Below the pieces are notes generated by a model. It made no database searches. It was not told where the DNA came from and saw only the letters and a program-made list of their open reading frames with translations. Source: Bacillota bacterium (GTDB lineage: Bacteria > Bacillota_I > Bacilli_A > RF39 > UBA660). From it: 64,000 nt of DNA. Within the stretch, counting starts at the first letter, position 1. Each line of letters opens with the position of its first letter. The position numbers and the translations under genes were made by a program. The stretch lies in NCBI GenBank assembly GCA_015059245.1, contig SVAU01000008.1, forward strand, positions 25,702 through 89,701. The letters are read 5' to 3'. This document shows, one piece after another, positions 7,828 to 16,426 of this stretch.

Positions 7828-10226
7828 TTCTTTTTATCAATAACTATTTTTATAATTAATCCTACTAATGTTGATAAGGAGATTAATACTGGTATAGTTA
7901 AGTTCGTTTTATATTCTAATTTTATTGTATGCTTACCAGGTTCACATTCTATTCCTAATAATGAATTAAGAATAGGAATTGTTTTAGCTTCTTTATCATC
8001 AATAGTTACTTTCCAATGTTTATCATATGGAATAGATGTAAATATTAATTGTTCTTCATTAACATTAATTGTTCCTTTAATTTTGTTTTCTTTATAAGTT
8101 GTATATACTATTTGATTATCTTTTAATGAATCATATGCTTTTATGAATTCATCTTTGTTGAAATAATATACTTCTAGTTTTTTTTCAATATCTTCATCTG
8201 ATGGGTATGATATTTCAATAATGTCATCTTTTTTTAGTTCTAATTCTAAGTGAAGTGATGCTTTTACTTCGTTGATATTTAAGTCTTTGTTTTTTACTAA
8301 TTCTTTGTTAAATGTATATGCGTTGTCGCCAATAGTTATTACTTGATATATACTTTTTAATTTTAAATAGTAAGTGCCTGTTTTTGTAACTTTATAACTA
8401 GTTTTTTTCTTTTTCAATGGCTTTAAATTAGTTTTTTCTAGTATATCTTTGTTTGTATTTACCATTGTTTTTAGTAATAAGTTTTGATTAGCAAAGTAAC
8501 TAGCATCGTTTAGTGCTATCTTAGTAATATTTTTATTTACAGGATATATTTTTTCTAAATGATATTCATTGTCTGTTTTTATGTTTAATATTGTATTAAA
8601 TATTTGGTTGTTAGGACATAGTGTCATAGTTGCTTTATTATCTGTTTTGCAACCTAGTGTTTGTAAATCAAATAGTACTTGGTTATATTGCATTGATGAG
8701 AAATAAAGTATTGCGTTTCTATTTTCATAATAGTTCATATTTAATGAAGGTATGTTTTTATCATCATATTTTATTATTTCTCTATAGTTTGTTGGAGTTT
8801 CTTTGTATGTTAATTGTTTACTAACATCTTCTAGATTTGAATTTATTGTTAGTAATGCACTTGCACCAATTTCTATGATTATTGTAGTAGTAAAAATGTA
8901 TTTATATATATTTGATTGTTTATAAAATATAAATAGTAATGTTAGAATAACTAATGTTATTACATTAAATATTAGTATTTTTGTTTCGATATTTTTAGTA
9001 AAGAATTCTATTGCTAGTATTATTAGTAGTATTGCATTAATTATATAAACTTTTTTATCTATTTTATGATCAAATGTTTTGTAATTTTCTATAAACAAGT
9101 GGATCATAAAGAATGATATTAAGAATGAGTATCTAAAGCAATATCCAACTGGTACATGGAAACAGTTCATTATATAATTTAATGTTTTTGAATATAGTAA
9201 TACTATTATAAATATAAATACTAGTAGGTTTTTAAACTTATCTTTTTTATCTATTTTTTTATTTAAGAAATAATATAATAAACTTATTGTAAATATTAAA
9301 CTTAATGCAATATTTGGGAATACTTTTCCATCTGGTGATAGAGATAGTATTTTATTCCCTGTAAAGAATGATTTTAATAAGTTTAATATAGTTAGTACTG
9401 TATAGTCTTCAGAAGTTGAATTTATATATAGTTTAATGCTCATGAAATTATCATATGTTATATATATATAGAAGAAAGATAGGAGCATTGTTACTATTGT
9501 TGCTAGTGTTATGGTATTAAAGTTTTTAAGTTTTTGTGATATATCTTTTTTTGTAGTAAATGTTTTATAGATAAAATAGACTAGAGTATATAAGCAAATC
9601 ATCCATGCTATATAAAAGTTAGATATCATTATGTACGCAAGTGTAAAAATATATATGTATGGTTTGTTTTCTTTCATTAATTTTTCTAATCCGTATTGGA
9701 ATAGAGGGAACATCATAAAGGCGTCTAACCACATTATTGTTTGATTATAAGCTAAGAACCATGCTGAAAATGTGTATGCGGTTGCAATTATTATAGATAG
9801 TGATTTGTTCTTAGTTTTTTTTAATGAATAGAATGTTGTATTAATAGTTGTAATTATTATTTTGATTGTTATTATTGCAATAAACATACTGTTTGCACTT
9901 TTTAATGGAAGCAATAGTATATTTAATGGACTTGATAAATAATAATTATAATTAAATAAGAATGAATTACCTAACGCATTTAGAAAAGAAAAGTTAGATA
10001 ATGTTCCTTCTTGAATACTTTTTATAAAGTGAAATAGCATTGGTTCATATTGATAAAATGCATCATTTTTTGCTAGTGTGTATTTACCAAATGGAGCAAT
10101 TTTATTTATATATAATGATATAAAAAATATGCTAACTGCAATTAATATACTTATTATATATGGAGATGTTTTTTTTAATTTATCTTTGAATGATGTACTT
10201 TCTACTTTTTTGTTCTTGTTTTTCAT
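7806..10226 (-). CDS. YfhO-family membrane protein (GT-C-fold glycosyltransferase candidate)
   Basis: A large integral membrane protein. ATG 10226 is chosen because AGGTG ends seven bases before it; an in-frame GTG at 10235 overlaps that ribosome site. The first ~490 residues contain about a dozen hydrophobic helices. The opening loop ...GKYTLAKNDAFYQYEPMLFHF carries the acidic residues typical of GT-C enzymes. About 290 extracytoplasmic residues follow, with one last helix and a lysine-rich tail. The YfhO family glycosylates wall or teichoic acid polymers in the Firmicutes where it has been studied. The substrate here is not visible. Confidence 0.85.
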   Translation of the reverse strand: MKNKNKKVESTSFKDKLKKTSPYIISILIAVSIFFISLYINKIAPFGKYTLAKNDAFYQYEPMLFHFIKSIQEGTLSNFSFLNALGNSFLFNYNYYLSSPLNILLLPLKSANSMFIAIITIKIIITTINTTFYSLKKTKNKSLSIIIATAYTFSAWFLAYNQTIMWLDAFMMFPLFQYGLEKLMKENKPYIYIFTLAYIMISNFYIAWMICLYTLVYFIYKTFTTKKDISQKLKNFNTITLATIVTMLLSFFYIYITYDNFMSIKLYINSTSEDYTVLTILNLLKSFFTGNKILSLSPDGKVFPNIALSLIFTISLLYYFLNKKIDKKDKFKNLLVFIFIIVLLYSKTLNYIMNCFHVPVGYCFRYSFLISFFMIHLFIENYKTFDHKIDKKVYIINAILLIILAIEFFTKNIETKILIFNVITLVILTLLFIFYKQSNIYKYIFTTTIIIEIGASALLTINSNLEDVSKQLTYKETPTNYREIIKYDDKNIPSLNMNYYENRNAILYFSSMQYNQVLFDLQTLGCKTDNKATMTLCPNNQIFNTILNIKTDNEYHLEKIYPVNKNITKIALNDASYFANQNLLLKTMVNTNKDILEKTNLKPLKKKKTSYKVTKTGTYYLKLKSIYQVITIGDNAYTFNKELVKNKDLNINEVKASLHLELELKKDDIIEISYPSDEDIEKKLEVYYFNKDEFIKAYDSLKDNQIVYTTYKENKIKGTINVNEEQLIFTSIPYDKHWKVTIDDKEAKTIPILNSLLGIECEPGKHTIKLEYKTNLTIPVLISLSTLVGLIIKIVIDKKKQKKSEN

Positions 10227-10322
10227 TTTTATCACCTATGAATTATTATATAAGTAAAAAATAATATTTTCTACATTTTTCTAGTATTTTTTAGATAATA
10301 TGGTTAAAAAAGGAGAATAAGA

Positions 10323-10496
10323 ATGAAAGTTAAAATAATTGATGAGAATCATGAAAGTGATTTAGAGAGTAGTGTTAATGAATTTTTAGCAAATTGTGAT
10401 GGAGAGATAATCGATATTAAATATCAAGTATCTATTGGTGTTTTTGGTGAAGATCAAATATATTGTTTTTCTGCGATGATTGTTTATCAAGATTAA
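10323..10496 (+). CDS. Cse60-like small sporulation-family protein
   Basis: A 57-residue protein starting at ATG 10323 behind AAAGGAGAATAAG. The sequence runs MKVKIIDENHESDLESSVNE, then DIKYQVSIGVFGEDQIYCFS and AMIVYQD. This matches my memory of the Cse60 / YtzB-like small protein family: a VKIID(E)-x-HExDLE opening and IDIKYQV then AMIVY. In Bacillus, cse60 is a sigma-E-controlled gene. This gene is short and easily missed, but its ribosome site is excellent and the family pattern covers the full length. It is divergent from the YfhO-like gene. Confidence 0.75.
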   Translation: MKVKIIDENHESDLESSVNEFLANCDGEIIDIKYQVSIGVFGEDQIYCFSAMIVYQD

Positions 10497-10544
10497 TAAT
10501 TTACTTATGTATTTTTATGTCATTTAATGGTATAGTAGGAGATG

Positions 10545-10574
10545 TATAAAAAAACTTATCTATGTAGATAAGTT
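10545..10574 (-). terminator. Intrinsic terminator of the reverse-strand coiled-coil gene
   Basis: AACTTATCTA/TAGATAAGTT forms a hairpin at 10553-10574, and the reverse strand continues into a T-run (A-run 10546-10552 on +). The stop codon of the gene at 10573 touches the stem. Confidence 0.75.
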
Positions 10575-10863
10575 ATAGCATATACATGTTGTTATAATTT
10601 ATATCTGAGGGTTCATTTTGAATATTAGATGAATTTTCTAATTTAGATAGACGATTGTCTAAACGATTAATTTGTCTTTCTATTTTTGATAAACGATTAT
10701 CTATGTCATTTGAATTAGTTAATGTTGGTCCTGAATAATAATTAGAATTCATACTAGTTTGAGTGTATGGCATTTGTTGATTAGGTGTTGGCATTCCGTC
10801 TGGTATAAACGATTGGGATGATGCATTATAGTTTGTAAAGAATGAGTTACGATTTCTTTTCAT
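10573..10863 (-). CDS. Short coiled-coil protein of unknown function
   Basis: A 96-residue protein starting at ATG 10863 behind AGGAGGAAC. Residues 1-48 are rich in N, S, P and Q and look disordered. Residues 55-78 contain a heptad-like repeat (RLSKIERQINRLDNRLSKLE) that should form a short coiled coil, and the tail is again polar. Such Asn-rich plus coiled-coil small proteins occur in spore-coat-type contexts, but nothing here proves that. It is divergent from trmB across a 52-base gap. Confidence 0.65.
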   Translation of the reverse strand: MKRNRNSFFTNYNASSQSFIPDGMPTPNQQMPYTQTSMNSNYYSGPTLTNSNDIDNRLSKIERQINRLDNRLSKLENSSNIQNEPSDINYNNMYML

Positions 10864-10915
10864 ATAAGTTCCTCCTATTAAAGTATATGTTTTTGTAGTA
10901 GAAAGGTTGATTAAA

Positions 10916-11545
10916 ATGAGACTTAGAAATGTAAAAAATGCTAGAGAAATAGTTGATAATAGTCCTTTTGTTGTTCATGAACCAAAGGAATTTAAAGGTA
11001 AATACAATGAAGTGTTTGGTAATAATAATCCAATAGAATTAGAAATAGGTATGGGTAAAGGTAACTTTATAATAGATAAAGCTATGAAAAATCCTGATAT
11101 TAATTTTATAGGTGTGGAAAGATATGAAAGTGTTTTATGTAGAGCATTAGAAAAGTTAGAAGATAAACAATTACCTAATGTTAAAATAATATGCATTGAT
11201 GCTATAGAATTAGATGAAGTATTTGATAAAGAAATAAGTACTATATATTTAAACTTTAGTGATCCATGGCCTAAGAAAAGACATGCTAAAAGAAGATTAA
11301 CTTCTCATGTATTTTTACCTGTATATGATTTAATATTTAAAGATGAAAAAGTAATAGTTCAAAAGACTGATAATGTAGGATTATTTGAAAGTTCAATAGT
11401 TAGTTTAAGTACTTATGGTTATACTTTGGAAGATATTTCTTTAGACTTAGCTAGTACTGGTATGGAAAATAGTTTAACTGAATATGAAGCTAAGTTTATG
11501 AGTCAAGGTATTAAGATAAATTATCTAAAAGCTAGAAAAAAATAA
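10916..11545 (+). CDS. trmB: tRNA (guanine-N7)-methyltransferase
   Basis: Methylates G46 in the variable loop of tRNA using S-adenosylmethionine. The SAM site LEIGMGKGNFI and the substrate motif FSDPWPKKRHAKRRL are both intact, and the 209 residues fit TrmB. ATG 10916 is used because GAAAGG sits about ten bases upstream; the longer TTG frame at 10907 would start inside that site. A late acidic/aromatic T-EYE-KF segment (SLTEYEAKFMSQG) matches the family's tRNA-binding end. Confidence 0.95.
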   Translation: MRLRNVKNAREIVDNSPFVVHEPKEFKGKYNEVFGNNNPIELEIGMGKGNFIIDKAMKNPDINFIGVERYESVLCRALEKLEDKQLPNVKIICIDAIELDEVFDKEISTIYLNFSDPWPKKRHAKRRLTSHVFLPVYDLIFKDEKVIVQKTDNVGLFESSIVSLSTYGYTLEDISLDLASTGMENSLTEYEAKFMSQGIKINYLKARKK

Positions 11546-11602
11546 TGTTTTAATTTAATTTTATAAATGTTATAATATTAGTTGAAGATGTGGAGAGACA
11601 GT

Positions 11603-12250
11603 ATGAAGAAGAAATTTATTTTATTTTCTCTTTTTGCGTGTATTTTATTGACTGGTTGTACTACCATGAATGAAATGTCTATGCAAGAAATTATTAATAA
11701 AGGTACTGATAGGAATGCAATTGTATATAATAAGTATCGTAAAGGATATAAATATAATCTTCCTAGAGGATTAACAGTATTAGATAGTACTGAATATAAT
11801 GAGATTATTAGAGATGATAAATATACATATTATCTATATGTTGATGCAGTTAGTCATTATAATAAGGTAATTGAAAAATATGAAGTGACTGATAAGGCAC
11901 ATACTTCAATACAAATTAGTTTTGAAGATAAGTATGGTTATCTTGAAATTAACAAACTTGAAGATGGTAAGTATTTTATTGAAATTATGTATAATTATGC
12001 TAAAATAGAAGTGATAGTAAGGGAGATTGACGCTAAAGTTGTTGTGTCTAATGCTCTTAGTATTTTAGCATCTATTGATTTTAATAATGATGTATTAAAA
12101 ACCTTACTAGATGAAGAAGTTTCACAATTTTCTGAATTTGAAATCGATATTTTTGATACAGTAACATCTGCTGATAGTCAGTATTTAGGAACTGTAGAAG
12201 AAAAAGAAGAGGATGAAGAAGAAGTTCATGATTCAGATTATATTAATTAA
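11603..12250 (+). CDS. Lipoprotein of unknown function
   Basis: A 215-residue protein. ATG 11603 follows GGAGAG and gives a clean lipoprotein signal peptide: MKKK, a hydrophobic core and the lipobox LLTGC with Cys about residue 19. The mature protein has mixed alpha/beta character and ends in a strongly acidic tail (EEKEEDEEE). No catalytic motif is recognised. It opens a same-strand run with short gaps (acidic protein, DUF948-like, YtxH-like), so an envelope role is plausible. Confidence 0.8.
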   Translation: MKKKFILFSLFACILLTGCTTMNEMSMQEIINKGTDRNAIVYNKYRKGYKYNLPRGLTVLDSTEYNEIIRDDKYTYYLYVDAVSHYNKVIEKYEVTDKAHTSIQISFEDKYGYLEINKLEDGKYFIEIMYNYAKIEVIVREIDAKVVVSNALSILASIDFNNDVLKTLLDEEVSQFSEFEIDIFDTVTSADSQYLGTVEEKEEDEEEVHDSDYIN

Positions 12251-12263
12251 GGCGGTGTTATAA

Positions 12264-13520
12264 ATGGGATTATGGGGCAATTTCAAAAAAATCTTATTTG
12301 AAGATGACGAAGAAGAAGAATTACAAGAAATGCCGGTTTATTCTGATAAGGAAGAAGTAAAGGAAACACCAGTAGAAACTGTTGTACCTGAAGTTAAGCC
12401 TGAGGTAGAAGAACCAATAAAAATGGATGAAAGTTCACATTTTTCAAATGTAAAAAGAGATATAGATTTATCATTTGATGAAAGTGACGTATTAGATGAT
12501 ATTATTGCTAACAGAGAAGCAAAAAAGGTTGAACCAGTTAAACAACCTGTATTAGAAACTCCTGTAGTAAAACAAGAAGAAAAGAAATCAGTATTCTTAT
12601 CATTTGATGAAGATGAATTTGATAGATTAAATTCTAGAGTAAATAGAAATGAAGCGAGAGTTAGACAAGATATTAGAAATAATAGTGTTCCTAATGTTGA
12701 AGCTAGAAAAGCTAATAATAATTTTTCATCTACATCTACTAATAGAGATAATAGAGTAGATAATGACAAATATAGAATTAGTAGTACTCCTAAAAAATCA
12801 TTTACTCCTTCACCAATAATATCTCCGGTATATGGTATCTTAGATAAGAACTATACTAAAGATGATATTGTTGATAAAAAAGATGGACTAAAGAGAGAAA
12901 AAATAGTTAAACCAGTTGAAAAGAAAAATGTAGGTAAAACTATTGAAGAAGCTGAAAATGAATTAGAAAGAGAAGTAGTAACACCTGTTAAACCAGTTGT
13001 TAAAGAAGAAGTATCTGTAGTTGATATTGATACTGTTAGAAAAAAAGCTTTTGGTGAATTAGAAGATTTAGAAAAGACTTTTACTGATTTAAAATTACCT
13101 AATTTAAATGAAGTAAAGGTTGTTGATGAAGAACCAACACCAGTAGTAGAAGAAGTAGTACAACCAATGGTTGATACTAGTATTGAAGATGAATTAGATA
13201 CTAATTTTTCAGTAGAAGACATCGAATTAGATGAGGAAGAAAAAGAATTAGATAAAGTAGTAGAAGAAGTTATTGATAATAAAGAGGATAAACCTAGAAC
13301 AAAACCTCAATTATTAGATGATTTAGAAAAAACTAGTACTTTACAAATATTAGATGATATTGAAAAAGAATTAAATTCAATTAAACCTATTTCTAGAGAT
13401 GTAGAAGTAGATGATGAAGTAGAAGTTAGACCTGCAAAGGATGACACATTAGAGAAAGATTTATTTAATCTTATAGATTCTATGTATGAAGAAGGAGAGG
13501 AGGACGAAGATAATGGTTAG
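12264..13520 (+). CDS. Long acidic, largely disordered protein with a conserved SPVYG segment
   Basis: A 418-residue protein starting at ATG 12264 after GGCGGTG. It opens with MGLWGNFKKILFED, a possible amphipathic anchor. It then becomes Glu/Val/Pro/Lys-rich and looks mostly unstructured. A more ordered patch around residues 178-200 contains ISPVYGILDKNYTKDDI, which I think recurs in related Firmicute proteins of unknown role. The C-terminus is highly acidic. The reading frame overlaps the next gene by eight bases, indicating coupling. No membrane segment is seen. Cytoskeletal or division-associated roles are conceivable but unsupported. Confidence 0.7.
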   Translation: MGLWGNFKKILFEDDEEEELQEMPVYSDKEEVKETPVETVVPEVKPEVEEPIKMDESSHFSNVKRDIDLSFDESDVLDDIIANREAKKVEPVKQPVLETPVVKQEEKKSVFLSFDEDEFDRLNSRVNRNEARVRQDIRNNSVPNVEARKANNNFSSTSTNRDNRVDNDKYRISSTPKKSFTPSPIISPVYGILDKNYTKDDIVDKKDGLKREKIVKPVEKKNVGKTIEEAENELEREVVTPVKPVVKEEVSVVDIDTVRKKAFGELEDLEKTFTDLKLPNLNEVKVVDEEPTPVVEEVVQPMVDTSIEDELDTNFSVEDIELDEEEKELDKVVEEVIDNKEDKPRTKPQLLDDLEKTSTLQILDDIEKELNSIKPISRDVEVDDEVEVRPAKDDTLEKDLFNLIDSMYEEGEEDEDNG

Positions 13521-13803
13521 TTTCTTACAAACATTTTTACCAATAATTATTTACTTTTTATTAATAATTTTATTAATTGTTGGAATAATATTAGGTATAA
13601 GATCTATTCAAACATTAAATAAAGTTGATAAGGTAGTAGATGACGTTAATGATAAAGTTCAATCATTAAATGGTTTCTTTAATTTAGTTGATTTTACTAC
13701 TGATAAAATTGTTTCTATTACAGATAAAGTAGTAGATGGAATTAGTGGTCTTATCGGAAGTGTATTTAAACGTAGACACACAAAAGAGGATGAGGAGGAA
13801 TAG
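13513..13803 (+). CDS. DUF948-like (YtxG-type) membrane protein
   Basis: A 96-residue protein with one N-terminal membrane helix (about residues 6-28). It is followed by a helical region (LNKVDKVVDDVNDKVQSLNG) of the kind seen in DUF948/YtxG proteins, and a charged tail. ATG 13513 is chosen because GGAGAGGAGG lies just upstream; it overlaps the end of the preceding gene. The adjacent YtxH-type gene mirrors the Bacillus ytxG-ytxH pair, which strengthens the call. Confidence 0.7.
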   Translation: MVSFLQTFLPIIIYFLLIILLIVGIILGIRSIQTLNKVDKVVDDVNDKVQSLNGFFNLVDFTTDKIVSITDKVVDGISGLIGSVFKRRHTKEDEEE

Positions 13804-13806
13804 TAT

Positions 13807-14268
13807 ATGAGTGAAAAGAAAAGTAGTGGTTTCGGGAAATTTTTGGCTGGTGCTGCAATTGGTGTAGGGTTAGGTGTTTTATTTGCTCCTAAAGCTGGTT
13901 CTGAAACTAGAAAAGAATTAAAAGAAAAATTTGACGAGCTTGTTAAAAAAGTTAAAGAATTAGATGTTCAAGAAGTTAAAGAAAATTTCCTAAAGAAAAT
14001 TGAAGAATTAAAAGAAGAATTAGCTGATTTAGATAAAGAAAAAGTTATTTCTATCGCTAGAGAAAGAGCAGAAGTAATTAAGAATAAAGTTGAAGAATTA
14101 TATAGTGAAGCAAAAGAAAAAGCAACTCCAGTAATTCAAAAAGCTGTTGAAGATTTAAAAGCTAAAACTGTTGTGGTATTAAAAGATACTGTAAAAAAAT
14201 TAGAAGAACCTAAAAAGGATGCTCCTAAAAAAGAAGCTCCTAAAAAGGAAAATAATGGACAAAAATAA
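13807..14268 (+). CDS. ytxH: YtxH-domain protein
   Basis: A 153-residue protein with the YtxH hallmark near the N-terminus: a short glycine-rich membrane helix (FLAGAAIGVGLGVLFAPKAG) followed by SETRKELKEK. The rest is a long Lys/Glu amphipathic helix and a KK-EAP-KK tail. In Bacillus, YtxH-type proteins are linked to general stress. It is the last gene of the run that starts at 11603 and has its own terminator overlapping the stop codon. Confidence 0.85.
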   Translation: MSEKKSSGFGKFLAGAAIGVGLGVLFAPKAGSETRKELKEKFDELVKKVKELDVQEVKENFLKKIEELKEELADLDKEKVISIARERAEVIKNKVEELYSEAKEKATPVIQKAVEDLKAKTVVVLKDTVKKLEEPKKDAPKKEAPKKENNGQK

Positions 14269-14290
14269 TCCTAATTAGGATTATTTTTTT
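14264..14290 (+). terminator. Intrinsic terminator after ytxH
   Basis: A near-perfect palindrome AATAATCCTAATTAGGATTATT (14264-14285 as two arms) runs into T to 14290. The ytxH stop codon lies in the first arm. Confidence 0.85.
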
Positions 14291-14367
14291 TGGTCTTTCA
14301 GGTTCTTTTTGATATTGATAATTGGATTATAAAATGGTATGATAATTAATAGATAGGATAGATTGAT

Positions 14368-16245
14368 ATGAAAAAGAGTTTGTTTAATTATTTATTTTAT
14401 AGTTTTATATTGTTTTTTGTTGGAGTTATAAGTGTTTATGCTTATTATCCAACTGTAAGTATTAATAAGGATTTAATTACTGCTAGTTATACTTCATCTG
14501 GTAGATTTTATATTAATAATTCTAGTGATTTTAGTACTTCTAGTTATTTCCAAGCTACAGAAAAAGGTGGATGGATTGATACAAGTACTAATAAGAAAGC
14601 TATGGTTAGTGTTAAGAACGGTACATATTATATATGGCATAAGATGATTAATGGTCAATATTCAAGTCCATATAAAGTTGTAGTATCTAATTCATGTGAT
14701 AATCAGTTAAAACAAAATCAAACTGGTACATTTACTATGGAACGTTGTTTTATTAAAACATCTTCTGGTACAACAATGGAACAATCATTAAATAATGTTA
14801 ACTTATGTGCTACTGGTTATAAAGCAACTGGTGGAAATGTAGTATCTGATACTTGTAGTAGTATGTCTCTATCCGGATTATCAAAACGTTATTGTCAAAA
14901 AACTTATCAATTTACTTGTGTAAAAGGAACTACTCCTACTGTACCTGCAGCTACATTATCAGCTTTAAGTATTAGTAGTGGTACTTTATCACCAACATTT
15001 AAAGCTAGTACAAAGAAATATACTGCTACAGTAGCTTCTAATGTTACTTCAGTTAAAGTTAGTGCTACTGCTGCTAGTGGTGGAACATTAGTTAGTGGAT
15101 ATGGTTCAAGAACAGTAAAACTTGGATATGGTAATAATACTATTAAAGTTCAAGTTAAGAATTCAGCTGGAACTGTAACTACATATACAATTGTTGTTAA
15201 TAGAAAAGATAGTAGAAGTGGTGTTAATACTTTATCTAATTTAACTATTAGTACTGGTACTTTATCTCCAGCGTTCTCAAGTGATGTAACAAAATATAAT
15301 GTAAAATTAGATAATTCTATTTCTTCATTATCAATTAATGCAACTGTAACTGATAGTAAGTCTAAATTCGTTTCAGGATTTGGTCCAAGAAGTGTTGCTT
15401 TAAAAGAAGGCGTAAACCAAGTTCAAATTAAAGTTAAAAGTGAAAAAGGTACAACAAAGATTTATACAATAAATGTAACTAGAGGAGCTGCTCCTGATGT
15501 ATGTCAAAATGCTAATGGAGACCTTGCATTATTGAAAGGAATTGGAATAGAAGCTAATGAACAAAATCCAATTACTTTAGATGATTTTGATCCAAATAGA
15601 TTTGAATATGGTGGAATTACTGTTCCATTTGCAATTAGAAACTTAATAATTACTCCATTAGTTTTAAATGAAAGTGATGAATATGAAGTTAATGGTGCTG
15701 ATGATTTAGAAGTTAATATTGAAAGAGAAATTACTATTTTAGTTAAGAGTAAAGCCTGTCCAGCTATTACAAATACTTATACTTTACGTGTAACAAGATT
15801 ACCTGAAGAAGAAATGGGTGGAACTGCTGACTTAAAGAGTTTAACTATTAAGAATCATAAAGAATTTGAATTCCAAAAGAATAAATTAGAATATGGTTTA
15901 ACTATTAAAGAAGATGAAAAGAAACTTGAAATAGAGTATGAAACAGAACTTGAAGGAACTAAGTGCTCTGTTAAAGATAATGATGGTCTTAAATTAGGTA
16001 GTATTGTATCTATTGAATGTATATCTGAAGATGGTGTTGATACTGCAGTATATACTATTACAATAGATGGTGTTAAAAAAGGAACTAATATGTTCTTAGT
16101 AATACTATTAATTATTATTATAATTATTATATTAATTCTTTTAATCATGAGATTATTAGGATATAAAATTTACTTCAATATGGAAGCTGTTAAAGCTGCA
16201 TTTAGAGGTATGGGAGAAAAAGCTAAAAATACATTTGACAAATAG
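14368..16245 (+). CDS. Membrane-anchored surface protein with cadherin-like beta-sandwich repeats
   Basis: A 625-residue protein with an N-terminal signal sequence (about residues 1-26), then a Cys-containing domain. Four successive beta-sandwich units follow (about residues 195-282, 287-375, 385-477, 486-568). The first two begin LS-L-IS-GTLSP-F and end TYTIVVNR / IYTINVTR, the pattern of the cadherin-like beta-sandwich (PF12733-type) domain. The last two are diverged copies. A C-terminal helix (about 574-597) precedes a 30-residue basic cytoplasmic tail, so the protein is anchored with its repeats outside. The architecture suits adhesion or wall binding. The tyrS promoter overlaps its stop codon. 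Confidence 0.85.
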   Translation: MKKSLFNYLFYSFILFFVGVISVYAYYPTVSINKDLITASYTSSGRFYINNSSDFSTSSYFQATEKGGWIDTSTNKKAMVSVKNGTYYIWHKMINGQYSSPYKVVVSNSCDNQLKQNQTGTFTMERCFIKTSSGTTMEQSLNNVNLCATGYKATGGNVVSDTCSSMSLSGLSKRYCQKTYQFTCVKGTTPTVPAATLSALSISSGTLSPTFKASTKKYTATVASNVTSVKVSATAASGGTLVSGYGSRTVKLGYGNNTIKVQVKNSAGTVTTYTIVVNRKDSRSGVNTLSNLTISTGTLSPAFSSDVTKYNVKLDNSISSLSINATVTDSKSKFVSGFGPRSVALKEGVNQVQIKVKSEKGTTKIYTINVTRGAAPDVCQNANGDLALLKGIGIEANEQNPITLDDFDPNRFEYGGITVPFAIRNLIITPLVLNESDEYEVNGADDLEVNIEREITILVKSKACPAITNTYTLRVTRLPEEEMGGTADLKSLTIKNHKEFEFQKNKLEYGLTIKEDEKKLEIEYETELEGTKCSVKDNDGLKLGSIVSIECISEDGVDTAVYTITIDGVKKGTNMFLVILLIIIIIIILILLIMRLLGYKIYFNMEAVKAAFRGMGEKAKNTFDK

Positions 16246-16263
16246 TAATTTAAATACTATAAT
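16235..16263 (+). promoter_or_regulatory. Consensus promoter of the tyrS T-box transcript
   Basis: TTGACA (16235-16240), a 17-base spacer and TATAAT (16258-16263): exact consensus in both boxes. The -35 box lies inside the end of the preceding gene. The predicted start near 16270 leaves only a few bases before the T-box stem I. Confidence 0.9.
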
Positions 16264-16269
16264 CTAGTT

Positions 16270-16401
16270 TAATTAGCGATGAAGGAATTTACGACTCTGG
16301 AGCTAAAACGTAACTCGCGTTAAGAGATAAAGTGTATGATTAAGTTCATGAATTAAGGTGGTACCGCGCTATTGCGTCCTTATGATTCATGAACTTTTTT
16401 T
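16270..16401 (+). ncRNA. T-box riboswitch leader (tyrosine) with very short stem I
   Basis: The T-box core AAGGTGGTACCGCG lies at 16355-16368, with the GCGTCCTT partner at 16374-16381. Stem I is only 34 bases: TTAGC (16273-16277) pairs with GCTAA (16302-16306). A GATGA/GGA kink-turn-like bulge follows, then AGG/TCT closing a ten-base loop that holds the Tyr codon TAC (16290-16292). The distal stem I elements seen in ordinary T-boxes are absent. A 12-bp helix AAGTTCATGAAT (16342-16353) / ATTCATGAACTT (16385-16396) followed by T encloses the T-box core. Confidence 0.88.
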
Positions 16402-16426
16402 ATTATATTAAGGGAGGATATTTAAA

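Noticed and set aside
12338..13222. Two reverse-strand Ser/Thr-rich frames opposite the acidic protein gene
   Set aside because: Ser/Thr-rich antisense frames are the expected mirror of Glu/Asp/Val-rich coding on the other strand; no start signals.
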